Shown piece after piece: positions 15,113-22,340 of a stretch of 37,055 nt of DNA; position 1 is the stretch's first letter; every line of letters starts with the position of its first letter. The notes beneath the pieces were generated by a model. That model did not search any database. It was given only the letters and a program-made list of their open reading frames with translations, and was not told the origin of the DNA. The position numbers and the translations under genes are program-made. Source of the DNA: Oscillospiraceae bacterium (GTDB lineage: Bacteria; Bacillota; Clostridia; Oscillospirales; Acutalibacteraceae); NCBI GenBank assembly GCA_015065615.1, contig SVPY01000028.1:1-37055 (forward strand). The letters are read 5' to 3'.

Positions 15113-15976
15113 ATGGAATTGTGCAAAAATAAAATAGACGTACATATTCACACAATGGATATTGAACCTAAGTTTAAACATCTTGCTGAGGCACCTTCAG
15201 CAATAGATATAATTGAAAAATATAAAATAAACGGAATTGAAAAAGGTATACTGCAAACTTTAGTAAGTCCCGAAAGCCGTCGCTTTATTATCACAACGGA
15301 AAACACAAGGGAAATTGCAGAAAAATACCCTGAAAATTTCTATTTTGCAATTGGTCTTGATCCACGTATGATAAATAATAACGATAAAGCAGATTTTAGT
15401 AAGCTTTTGGAATTTTATAAAAGCAAAGGCGCCGTTGCAGTAGGCGAAATGACTGCCAACTTATATTTTGACGACCCTTTATACGATAATCTACTTTCTC
15501 AGTGTGCTGATTTTGATTTACCTGTTACCATTCATATTTCTCCGAAAGTAGGTTTAGCATACGGTATTGTGGACGAAGCCGGGCTTTACCGCCTTGAAAA
15601 GATGCTTAAAAAGTACCCGAAACTTAAAATTATAGGTCATAGCTGGGATTTCTGGAATTATATTTATAAGGATAGAGAAGTTAAAAAGAGCGAAGAGGGC
15701 AGACTTTTCGAGCTTTTCGGTAAATACGATAATCTTTATGCCGATTTCTCCGCAGGCAGCGGATTTACCGCCATAAGAAAGGATGAAATTAACGGTCTTA
15801 AATTCATTAATACTTTTAAAGATAGAGTGATGTTCGGCACTGATTGCCTGTTTGATAATGAAGGTTTCAATCCTCTGGCTTTATGGCTTGACGAAAACTA
15901 TCTGAACGGTAATTTAAGTAAGGAACTTTACTTTAACTTCTGCCGTGAAAATGCAGTGAAAATTTTTAAACTCTGA
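15113..15976 (+). CDS. Amidohydrolase_2 family protein, tandem copy 2
   Basis: This 287-residue paralogue of the preceding gene has HIH at H11/H13, His in VTIHISP and IIGHSWDFW, and Asp in MFGTDCLF. In the last motif it is closer to the superfamily norm (GTD) than copy 1 (ACD). An in-frame ATG at 15056 would add 19 residues but lies within the promoter. GGAGG directly before the ATG at 15113 fixes the start. The duplication includes the 3' flank, since both genes are followed by a CATAA(A/G)CTAAAAT stretch. The copies have diverged substantially, so they may act on different substrates. Confidence 0.85.
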   Translation: MELCKNKIDVHIHTMDIEPKFKHLAEAPSAIDIIEKYKINGIEKGILQTLVSPESRRFIITTENTREIAEKYPENFYFAIGLDPRMINNNDKADFSKLLEFYKSKGAVAVGEMTANLYFDDPLYDNLLSQCADFDLPVTIHISPKVGLAYGIVDEAGLYRLEKMLKKYPKLKIIGHSWDFWNYIYKDREVKKSEEGRLFELFGKYDNLYADFSAGSGFTAIRKDEINGLKFINTFKDRVMFGTDCLFDNEGFNPLALWLDENYLNGNLSKELYFNFCRENAVKIFKL

Positions 15977-16050
15977 TCATAAGCTAAAATTTTAGAATGT
16001 TAAAAATAGCAGTAGTAACGGTTAAATGTGGAAATTGTACCGAATATAGT

Positions 16051-16092
16051 GGAAAATTTCCGCTTGTGAAATCACTGTAAATTAAGTATAAT
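16051..16092 (+). promoter_or_regulatory. Promoter with upstream palindrome for the GH109-like operon
   Basis: TTGTGA (16064-16069), a 17-nt spacer and TATAAT (16087-16092). Directly upstream is the palindrome GGAAAATTTCC (16051-16061), a candidate operator. Confidence 0.6.
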
Positions 16093-16158
16093 AAGCTTAG
16101 AACATAAAGTTCGGAAATTATGTTTAACCTATTGTTAATTTGAAAGGAAGTAAACAAA

Positions 16159-17430
16159 ATGAAAAAAGTTAAAATTGGTGTTTTAGGTGCAGGCCGCGGA
16201 AAAACAATGATGTTGTACTGCCTCCATTCTCAGAATGCTGAGCTTGTAGCAGTATGTGATTTCTACGAGCCCTTCCTTGAGGATTTAAAGAAGTGGACTA
16301 AGAAAGAAAACGAAGAGATGGCAGCTGGTATTACCTACTACACAGACTTCGAAGAGTTCATTAAGCACGATATGGATGCCGTTGTACTTGCTAACTTTGC
16401 TAACGAGCACGCTCCTTACGCTGTTCGCTGCATGAAGGAAGGCAAGCACGTTATGAGTGAGGTTCTTGCATTCCAGAACGTTAAGGAAGCAGTTGACCTT
16501 ATTGAAACAGTTGAAGAAACAGGTATGATTTACGCTTACGCTGAGAACTACTGCTATATGCCCGCACCCAGAGAGATGCGCCGCTTAAAGCTCGAAGGCA
16601 AGCTCGGTAAGATCGAATACGCTGAAGGCGAATATTTACATAACTGTGAGCCCATTTGGGATAGAATTACTTACGGTCTCCCTGAACACTGGAGAAATAA
16701 GATGAGCGGTTTATATTATTGCACACACTCCATTGGTCCCATGATTCATATTGCAGGCGAAAGACCCGTAAAGGTATCCGGTTTTGAAGTAGCATATAAC
16801 GATCGCTGCGCAAGAATGGGCGCTTTAGGTTCACCAATCGGTATTGCTATGATTACTCTTGAAAACGGTGCAGTATTAAAGAGCGTTCACGGTGTAGGCC
16901 CCTACACTAACTCTGTATGGTACAGTGTTTACGGTTCAAACGGCCGTGCTGAAAGTGCAAGAGAGGCTACAGATAAGGGTGTAGACACAATGTACTTAAT
17001 GATGGACGATGCTCCCTATGCAGGTAACGTATGCTACAGACCCACAGAGAAGCTTTCTTCTAAGGCTGCTTCTGCAGGTCACGGCGGCTCTGACTTCTAT
17101 ACAATGTACTTCTTCTGTGAGAAAATTTTAGGCGACGAGGAAGCTGAAATAGTAGACGTTTACGAAGCAACAGATATGATGCTCGCAGGTCTCTTTGCAT
17201 ACAGAAGCTGCCTTAATAATAATGCTTCTATGGAAATTCCCAACCTCCGCTTAAAGAGCGAGAGAGATAAGTGGAGAAACGACACCGCTACTTGGGATGA
17301 AAACGCAGCAGGCGATATGCTCCAGCCTTCTTATTCAGAGGGTAACCCCGAAGTTCCTCAGGAAGTTTACGACTACTGGAAAAAGAAGTGGGCAGATTCC
17401 TACGGTCAGGATAGAAAGTACAGATATTAA
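16159..17430 (+). CDS. GH109-like NAD-dependent glycosidase / Gfo-Idh-MocA protein, copy A
   Basis: The 423-residue protein has an N-terminal Rossmann fold (GVLGAGRGKT, 7-15) but lacks the EKP motif; HVMSEVLAF (97-105) stands there instead. It also has the GH109 layout: AENYCYMP (128-135), EGEYLHNC (156-163), YYCTHSIGP (186-194) and GHGGSD (307-312). The Tyr (159) and His (190) match the residues equivalent to Tyr179/His228 of the characterised GH109 alpha-N-acetylgalactosaminidase, which uses a bound NAD to oxidise C3 during glycoside cleavage. Activity and sugar are inferred, since broader Gfo/Idh proteins share the fold. AAAGGAAG precedes the ATG. It forms an operon with a GNAT and a second copy. 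Confidence 0.72.
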   Translation: MKKVKIGVLGAGRGKTMMLYCLHSQNAELVAVCDFYEPFLEDLKKWTKKENEEMAAGITYYTDFEEFIKHDMDAVVLANFANEHAPYAVRCMKEGKHVMSEVLAFQNVKEAVDLIETVEETGMIYAYAENYCYMPAPREMRRLKLEGKLGKIEYAEGEYLHNCEPIWDRITYGLPEHWRNKMSGLYYCTHSIGPMIHIAGERPVKVSGFEVAYNDRCARMGALGSPIGIAMITLENGAVLKSVHGVGPYTNSVWYSVYGSNGRAESAREATDKGVDTMYLMMDDAPYAGNVCYRPTEKLSSKAASAGHGGSDFYTMYFFCEKILGDEEAEIVDVYEATDMMLAGLFAYRSCLNNNASMEIPNLRLKSERDKWRNDTATWDENAAGDMLQPSYSEGNPEVPQEVYDYWKKKWADSYGQDRKYRY

Positions 17431-17440
17431 TTGGTGAATT

Positions 17441-18034
17441 ATGAGCAGCTTGAAAATGTATAACTTTAATCCCAAGGTACGCGGTAAGGCTTTACCTGAA
17501 GGATTTATTGTAACAAAGTATAAGGGTGATGAGGATATTCCCGCTTGGTGCGAAATTTGTTCCGACGGTCTTATTGACCCTGCTACAGCCGAGGAGCGTT
17601 TCTATAACGAGCTTACTAAGCTTGACGGACCCGACCCAATGCGCGACACTTACTTTATTGAAAAAGACGGCAAAAAAATCGCAACTTACACCGTTGTTCC
17701 CAATATGTGGAGCACAGGTATGGGTTATATCCATATGGTTGCCGTTAAAAGTGAGTACCGCAGCTTAGGTTTAGGCAGCTTTATTGCCGATGATTCTTTA
17801 AGTAAGCTTATTGCTATGGGTAAGGACAAGGTTTTCCTCTTAACAGGCGATAAGCGCGAGGCTGCTCTTTCAACCTACATTAAGGCAGGTTTCCTGCCCG
17901 TCAACTATATCGACGATGAAAATAAGGATATGGTGGAGCGCTGGCAGAATATCGTGAATAACTTAAAGCTTAAAGAGCTTACTTTGCTTGATAACGAAGG
18001 CAACTTCCTTATGACCCTCAAACAGAGTGAATAA
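17441..18034 (+). CDS. GNAT family N-acetyltransferase
   Basis: The 197-residue protein has a GNAT core with IHMVAVKSEYRSLGLGSF, in which RSLGLG is the acetyl-CoA loop (about residues 108-113). A late strand (VFLLTGDKREAALSTYIKAGF) is typical of the family. It lies between the two GH109-like genes, 10 nt after copy A, with a weak GGTGA ribosome site. This suggests co-translation and a possible role in acetylating or detoxifying an amino sugar, but the acceptor is unknown. Confidence 0.82.
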   Translation: MSSLKMYNFNPKVRGKALPEGFIVTKYKGDEDIPAWCEICSDGLIDPATAEERFYNELTKLDGPDPMRDTYFIEKDGKKIATYTVVPNMWSTGMGYIHMVAVKSEYRSLGLGSFIADDSLSKLIAMGKDKVFLLTGDKREAALSTYIKAGFLPVNYIDDENKDMVERWQNIVNNLKLKELTLLDNEGNFLMTLKQSE

Positions 18035-18041
18035 TTATCAG

Positions 18042-18068
18042 GAGGGCAGAAAAAACTGCCCTCTTTCT
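18042..18068 (+). terminator. Hairpin between the GNAT and the second GH109-like gene
   Basis: An 8-bp stem GAGGGCAG (18042-18049) with CTGCCCTC (18056-18063) has an A6 loop and a short, interrupted T run (TTTCT). It is a weak or partial terminator that could lower expression of the downstream copy. Confidence 0.55.
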
Positions 18069-18085
18069 ATTAAAGGAGAAACAAA

Positions 18086-19297
18086 ATGGATAAGGTAAGA
18101 ATTGGTGTGTTAGGCCTTGGTCGCGGCACCTTTGCTATGAGCTATTGCGAAAAAGCTCAGAACGCAGTGGTAACCGCTATTTGCGATTTTAATATTCATA
18201 AGCTTGATGCAAAGAAAAGAGAAGGTATTGCCTGCTTTACAGATTTTGATGAATTTATTAAATATGAAAATATGGATGCAGTGGTACTTGCAAACTACGG
18301 CACCGAACACGCGCCCTTTGCGGTTAAAGCACTTAAAAACGGCAAACATGTTTTAAGTGAGGTTCTGCCGTTCCAAAATCTTAAGGAAGGTGTTGAGCTT
18401 GTAGAAGCCGTGGAGGAAACGGGTCTTATTTACGGCTTTGCGGAAAACTACGCCTATATGCCCTGTAACCGCGAGATGAGAAAAATGGTAAAGGATGGCA
18501 CTATAGGTACATTCGAATACGGCGAGGGCGAATATTTACATAACTGTGAGGATGGCTGGCGTGCAAGAACAGGCTATAACCCCGATAACTGGCGAAACCA
18601 TATGCCTTCAACTTTCTATTGCACCCATTCAATAGGACCTATGATTCATATTGCAGGTCAAAGACCTGTAAAGGTAACAGGCTTTGAGCTTCCCTACAAC
18701 GAGCGTATGCGCCGTATGGGCGCCAAGGCTTCACCTGTAGCAATTGAGATGATAACCCTTGAAAGCGGCGCCATAATCAAAAGTATTCACGGTGTGGGCG
18801 TAAGTAAAAACTCCTATTGGTTCAATATGTACGGCTCCAAAGGTAGGGCAGAATGTGCAAGGGAAGCTACAGGCGAACACGTTAACTACAAAAAGCTCCT
18901 TGTAAACATCGACGAATACGAGGGTCAGAATATTTTGGATGCAGAAATGCGTTACTACCCCCACGATGAATTCACCAATGTATCCCGTGATTTCGGCCAC
19001 GGCGGCGGTGACTACTTAACGATGTATCATTTCTGCGAGGCTGTTCTTGGCAGAGAAAACGATATGATAGATATTTACGAAGCCTGCGATATGTTCCTGC
19101 CGGGTTTATTTGCTTACCGCTCAATTTTAGCAGGCGGTATACCTATGGATATTCCCGATTTCAGAAAGAAGGAAGATAGGGATAAATACCGCTTCGATAC
19201 AGCTTGCACTGATAAAAATGTTGCAGGCGATATGCTTCAGCCCTCATACCACGGAGGTAACCCCGATATTCCGAAGGAAGTTTATATCAGACCTTAA
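18086..19297 (+). CDS. GH109-like NAD-dependent glycosidase / Gfo-Idh-MocA protein, copy B
   Basis: This 403-residue paralogue of the gene at 16159 has GVLGLGRGT (7-15), HVLSEVLPF (88-96), AENYAYMP (119-126), EGEYLHNC (147-154) with Y150, FYCTHSIGP (177-185) with H181, and GHGGGD (304-309). Both copies share a C-terminal AGDMLQPSY.(E/G)GNP tail that I do not know from the reference enzymes. Copy B ends about 16 residues earlier than copy A. AAAGGAGAAAC precedes the ATG. The mechanism would be NAD-assisted glycoside cleavage if it is a true GH109 relative; an alternative is a sugar 3-dehydrogenase. It is followed by a strong terminator. Confidence 0.72.
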   Translation: MDKVRIGVLGLGRGTFAMSYCEKAQNAVVTAICDFNIHKLDAKKREGIACFTDFDEFIKYENMDAVVLANYGTEHAPFAVKALKNGKHVLSEVLPFQNLKEGVELVEAVEETGLIYGFAENYAYMPCNREMRKMVKDGTIGTFEYGEGEYLHNCEDGWRARTGYNPDNWRNHMPSTFYCTHSIGPMIHIAGQRPVKVTGFELPYNERMRRMGAKASPVAIEMITLESGAIIKSIHGVGVSKNSYWFNMYGSKGRAECAREATGEHVNYKKLLVNIDEYEGQNILDAEMRYYPHDEFTNVSRDFGHGGGDYLTMYHFCEAVLGRENDMIDIYEACDMFLPGLFAYRSILAGGIPMDIPDFRKKEDRDKYRFDTACTDKNVAGDMLQPSYHGGNPDIPKEVYIRP

Positions 19298-19306
19298 AAA
19301 TCAAGT

Positions 19307-19338
19307 AAAAGGAAAGTCTATCAGGCTTTCCTTTTTTT
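19307..19338 (+). terminator. Rho-independent terminator of the GH109-like operon
   Basis: A 10-bp stem (19307-19316 with 19326-19335) has a 9-nt loop, and the descending arm runs into TTTTTTT. Confidence 0.85.
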
Positions 19339-19339
19339 G

Positions 19340-19368
19340 TTGTAAATTAAAAGTTTATGTGGTAATAT
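19340..19368 (+). promoter_or_regulatory. Candidate promoter of the ylmH-GH110 operon
   Basis: TTGTAA (19340-19345), a 17-nt spacer and TAATAT (19363-19368). The transcript would begin near 19375 and carry the hairpin at 19394-19417 in its leader. Confidence 0.45.
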
Positions 19369-19393
19369 TTAAAAGGGTTGTTATTTTAGATTC

Positions 19394-19417
19394 AAATTCA
19401 GATTCGGATCTGAATTT
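19394..19417. repeat. Perfect 10-bp inverted repeat in the ylmH leader
   Basis: AAATTCAGAT (19394-19403) and ATCTGAATTT (19408-19417) enclose a TCGG loop. No T run follows, so it is not a standard terminator. It may be an operator or an mRNA hairpin. Confidence 0.6.
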
Positions 19418-19486
19418 ATAAAATCGTTACGGAATAATAAGCTTACAAAGCTTTAAATTACACCTCAAATGAGCAAAGGAAAAAAT

Positions 19487-20272
19487 ATGGACAGAAAAAA
19501 TATAGAGAAAATTGCCCACACAAGTGAGGATAGATACCTCCTTGCCAAACTTTGGGATAAAATAAATGCCGGTATAAATAAAAATATAATGGCAAACACC
19601 TGTTTTCTTTCACCAAGAGAGCAGGAAATGGCACGCTACCTTTTCGGTGATATTGAGGGTCTTTATTATTTTGGCGGATATGAGGATAGCGAGAGAAGAA
19701 TGCTTATTTATCTGCCCGATTATTTTACGGAAGATATAATGTACGAGGAAGAAAGCCCCGTAACATGCATAAGAGCAAAATTCTATGAGAATGATGAATT
19801 GAGCCACCGCGATTTCTTAGGCGCTTTAATAGGAAGCGGTATAGAGCGTGAATGTGTGGGCGATATTTTAGTTGGAAAAGGTACTTGCGATTTTTTTGTT
19901 ACAAAAGAAATGACAAGCTACGTAATGCAGAATTTTATTTCTGCAGGCAGAACCAAAATAAGCCTCAGTGAAATAACTATAAAAGAAGCATCCGTACCAA
20001 AAGCGGAAGTAAAAGAAATAAAGGATACTCTGGCTTCCTTAAGACTTGACGCAGTTATCTCCTCGGGTTTCAGAATCGGCAGAAATTTAGCTTCTCAGTA
20101 TATTGAGGGAGGCAAGGTACAGATAAACGGCTTGCCAACAGAGAAACCCGATAAGCAAGTTTCACAGGGGGTTAAAATTTCTGTAAGAGGTCTTGGTAAA
20201 ATTTTGCTCAGAGAAGTAAATGGCCAGACCAAAAAAGGCAGAATTTCAGTTATTATAGAGAGGTATATTTAA
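19487..20272 (+). CDS. ylmH: YlmH/RqcP2-like S4-domain RNA-binding protein
   Basis: The 261-residue protein has the YlmH layout: an N-terminal alpha/beta domain (about 35-170) with FLSPREQEMAR and the HRDFLGALIGSGIERECVGDI segment, then a C-terminal S4 RNA-binding domain (about 185-245; SLRLDAVISSGFRIGR... YIEGGKVQINGL). In Bacillus YlmH (RqcP2) acts in ribosome-associated quality control, binding stalled 50S-tRNA. An ATG at 19469 would add six residues but lacks a ribosome site; the ATG at 19487 has AAAGGA 7 nt upstream. It is normally found near sepF/divIVA in the division cluster. Here it heads an operon of glycosidase genes, and its stop overlaps the next ATG. Confidence 0.88.
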   Translation: MDRKNIEKIAHTSEDRYLLAKLWDKINAGINKNIMANTCFLSPREQEMARYLFGDIEGLYYFGGYEDSERRMLIYLPDYFTEDIMYEEESPVTCIRAKFYENDELSHRDFLGALIGSGIERECVGDILVGKGTCDFFVTKEMTSYVMQNFISAGRTKISLSEITIKEASVPKAEVKEIKDTLASLRLDAVISSGFRIGRNLASQYIEGGKVQINGLPTEKPDKQVSQGVKISVRGLGKILLREVNGQTKKGRISVIIERYI

Positions 20273-21876
20273 TGGGAAAAATTATATTCGATAATAAAAC
20301 CGTATTCGAAAGCGGGAAATATTACGTATTTGAAGGCGAAAAGCTTGCATTCTGCTTAAGCGATGCAAAAAGACTTACGGATAACGTTTATATATCTTTA
20401 AGTGCATTTAATTATGGATATCTTGATACAGCCATACTGCTTAAAGATTTAAAGGACACAGTTCTTGATTTTTCAGGTGCTACCCTTTATTTAAAGGGCA
20501 GAATACAGCCATTTATAATAGAAAACTGCGAAAACCTTACAATTAAGAACGTAAACGTAGAGTATGACCGCTCATTCTATACTGAACTTGAGGTTCTTGG
20601 TAACAACGGTGACGAGCTCTACGTAAAGGAAACGGAAAAATTCCCCGTAAAAAGCGAAAACGGATATATGATTCCTTATAGCGATACATGGGAAAACAGA
20701 AATCTTCACATAGGTGATATGTTTATTCAGGCTTTCGATAACGAAACAAGAAACGGCGTAGGTATTGACGTTATCGTTATAGGCGAGGAAGTAAAGCGCC
20801 ACGAAAGCCCTCCTTGCGAAGTTCATCAGGTAAAAGTAAAAGAAGAAAACGGCATTATTACTATGAGCGGTATCAAGCCCTGGGGAAACGGCAAACTCTG
20901 GGAAAAAGGCACAAGCATTGTTTTAACTCACGAATATAGGGATAAAAGCTCCTGCTTTATTATCTGTTCCAAAAACGTAACTTTAAAGAATTACCGCATA
21001 ATTAACGGCGCAGGTATGGGCATACTTTCAATGTATACTGAAAACCTCACTATCGATGGCCTAAGGCTAACAAGAGACGAAAAATCCCACGGCATTATCA
21101 CTAATGCTGCCGATGCAATGCACCTGATAAGCAGCAAAGGAAAGCTAATTATAAAAAACTCTCAGGTAGAAGGTATGGTGGACGACGCACTGAACATCCA
21201 TAATAATTTCTATCAGGCAGAAGAAATAAACGCCAATAAGCTTAAAGTGTTCAGAACCGCTCAGAGCAATATGGTGAACGAGTATTATAAAAATTTCGGT
21301 ATAGGAGATACCGTTGCCGTATATAAGGGAAGCACACTTGAATTAAAAGCAGAAGCCGTAATAAAAAATATTGAAATACTTGACCGCTGCTATGCTGTTT
21401 GGGAGCTTGATAAAGAGCTTGCAGATGTAGAAAAAGGCGATATTATCGAAAACTTAAGCACTCAGCCACAGGTTTTGGTGGAAAACTGCAGCTTCGGTAA
21501 ATCAAATACCCATTTAAGAATACAGACGAGGGGTAAAACCGTAATAAGAAACTGTGTTACCGAATTACCCATTATGTTTACGGGCGATACCACTTATTGG
21601 TTTGAAGCAAGTCCTGTTAGGGACGTCTGCCTTGAAAATAATAAATTTATAGGTAAGAAAGCTCACATTTCCGCCTGCCCCGAGTATAGCGCAAGTGATA
21701 AGGCGCCTTACTACCATAGTGGCATAAAGGTAATAAACAATACTTTCGATTCTGAAATGCCTTTGTTTGCAAGATATACAAAGGATATAGAGTTTGTAAA
21801 CAATATTCAAAACGGCGGCAAGGAATTCAGATTTGATTTGGAACACACAGAAAATTTTACTGTAAAGGAGAAATAA
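20272..21876 (+). CDS. GH110-like alpha-1,3-galactosidase (parallel beta-helix)
   Basis: The 534-residue protein is a right-handed beta-helix with many short strand/turn repeats (ENLTIKNV, KNVTLKNY, ENLTIDGL, DVCLENNKF). It carries segments I associate with GH110: YLKGRIQPFIIENCENLTIK (73-92), NAADAMH (278-284), VDDALNIH (303-310) with an Asp pair, GDIIENLS (389-396), YWFEASPVRD (442-451) and YHSGIKVINNTF. Characterised members remove alpha-1,3-linked galactose, including from blood-group B structures. Most are secreted, whereas this one lacks a signal peptide. The ATG overlaps the ylmH stop (TAATG), implying translational coupling. Exact linkage specificity is unproven. Confidence 0.8.
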   Translation: MGKIIFDNKTVFESGKYYVFEGEKLAFCLSDAKRLTDNVYISLSAFNYGYLDTAILLKDLKDTVLDFSGATLYLKGRIQPFIIENCENLTIKNVNVEYDRSFYTELEVLGNNGDELYVKETEKFPVKSENGYMIPYSDTWENRNLHIGDMFIQAFDNETRNGVGIDVIVIGEEVKRHESPPCEVHQVKVKEENGIITMSGIKPWGNGKLWEKGTSIVLTHEYRDKSSCFIICSKNVTLKNYRIINGAGMGILSMYTENLTIDGLRLTRDEKSHGIITNAADAMHLISSKGKLIIKNSQVEGMVDDALNIHNNFYQAEEINANKLKVFRTAQSNMVNEYYKNFGIGDTVAVYKGSTLELKAEAVIKNIEILDRCYAVWELDKELADVEKGDIIENLSTQPQVLVENCSFGKSNTHLRIQTRGKTVIRNCVTELPIMFTGDTTYWFEASPVRDVCLENNKFIGKKAHISACPEYSASDKAPYYHSGIKVINNTFDSEMPLFARYTKDIEFVNNIQNGGKEFRFDLEHTENFTVKEK

Positions 21877-21877
21877 T

Positions 21878-22330
21878 ATGTTAGAAAAAGGTATGAAAGC
21901 CCCTGATTTTACTTTGTTTGATAAAGAGGGTAAGGAAGTTTCCCTCAGTGATTTTCTTGGTAAAAAGGTAGTTGTTTACTTTTATTCCAAGGATAATACC
22001 CCCGGCTGTACAAGGCAGGCCTGTGCCTTCCAGAGTAATTTGCAGGAATTTAAGAAAAGAAATATCGAAGTAATAGGTATAAGTAAGGATAGCGTTGCTT
22101 CACACCAAAAATTCAGTGAGAAGCACGGCTTGGAGTTTATACTTTTAAGTGACCCCGAAAGAAAGGCTATAGAACCCTTCGGCGTATGGCAGGAGAAAAA
22201 GCTTTACGGCAAAGTAAGTATGGGTGTTGTAAGAACAACTTTCATTATAGATGAACAAGGTAATATTGAAAAAGTTATGCCTAAAGTAAAACCCGATACA
22301 AACGCTGCGGATATACTTGCGCAAATTTAA
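21878..22330 (+). CDS. bcp: Thioredoxin-dependent peroxiredoxin, BCP/PrxQ type
   Basis: The 150-residue protein has the PrxQ pattern VYFYSKDNTPGCTRQAC, with peroxidatic Cys44 and resolving Cys49 five residues later, and the thioredoxin-fold strands GISKDS and TFIIDEQG. It reduces hydroperoxides in the cytoplasm using thioredoxin. AAGGAGAAATAAT precedes the ATG, one base after the GH110 stop, so it belongs to the same operon. A peroxidase among glycosidases has no obvious direct link; it may simply share transcription. Confidence 0.94.
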   Translation: MLEKGMKAPDFTLFDKEGKEVSLSDFLGKKVVVYFYSKDNTPGCTRQACAFQSNLQEFKKRNIEVIGISKDSVASHQKFSEKHGLEFILLSDPERKAIEPFGVWQEKKLYGKVSMGVVRTTFIIDEQGNIEKVMPKVKPDTNAADILAQI

Positions 22331-22340
22331 GGTGAATTTT

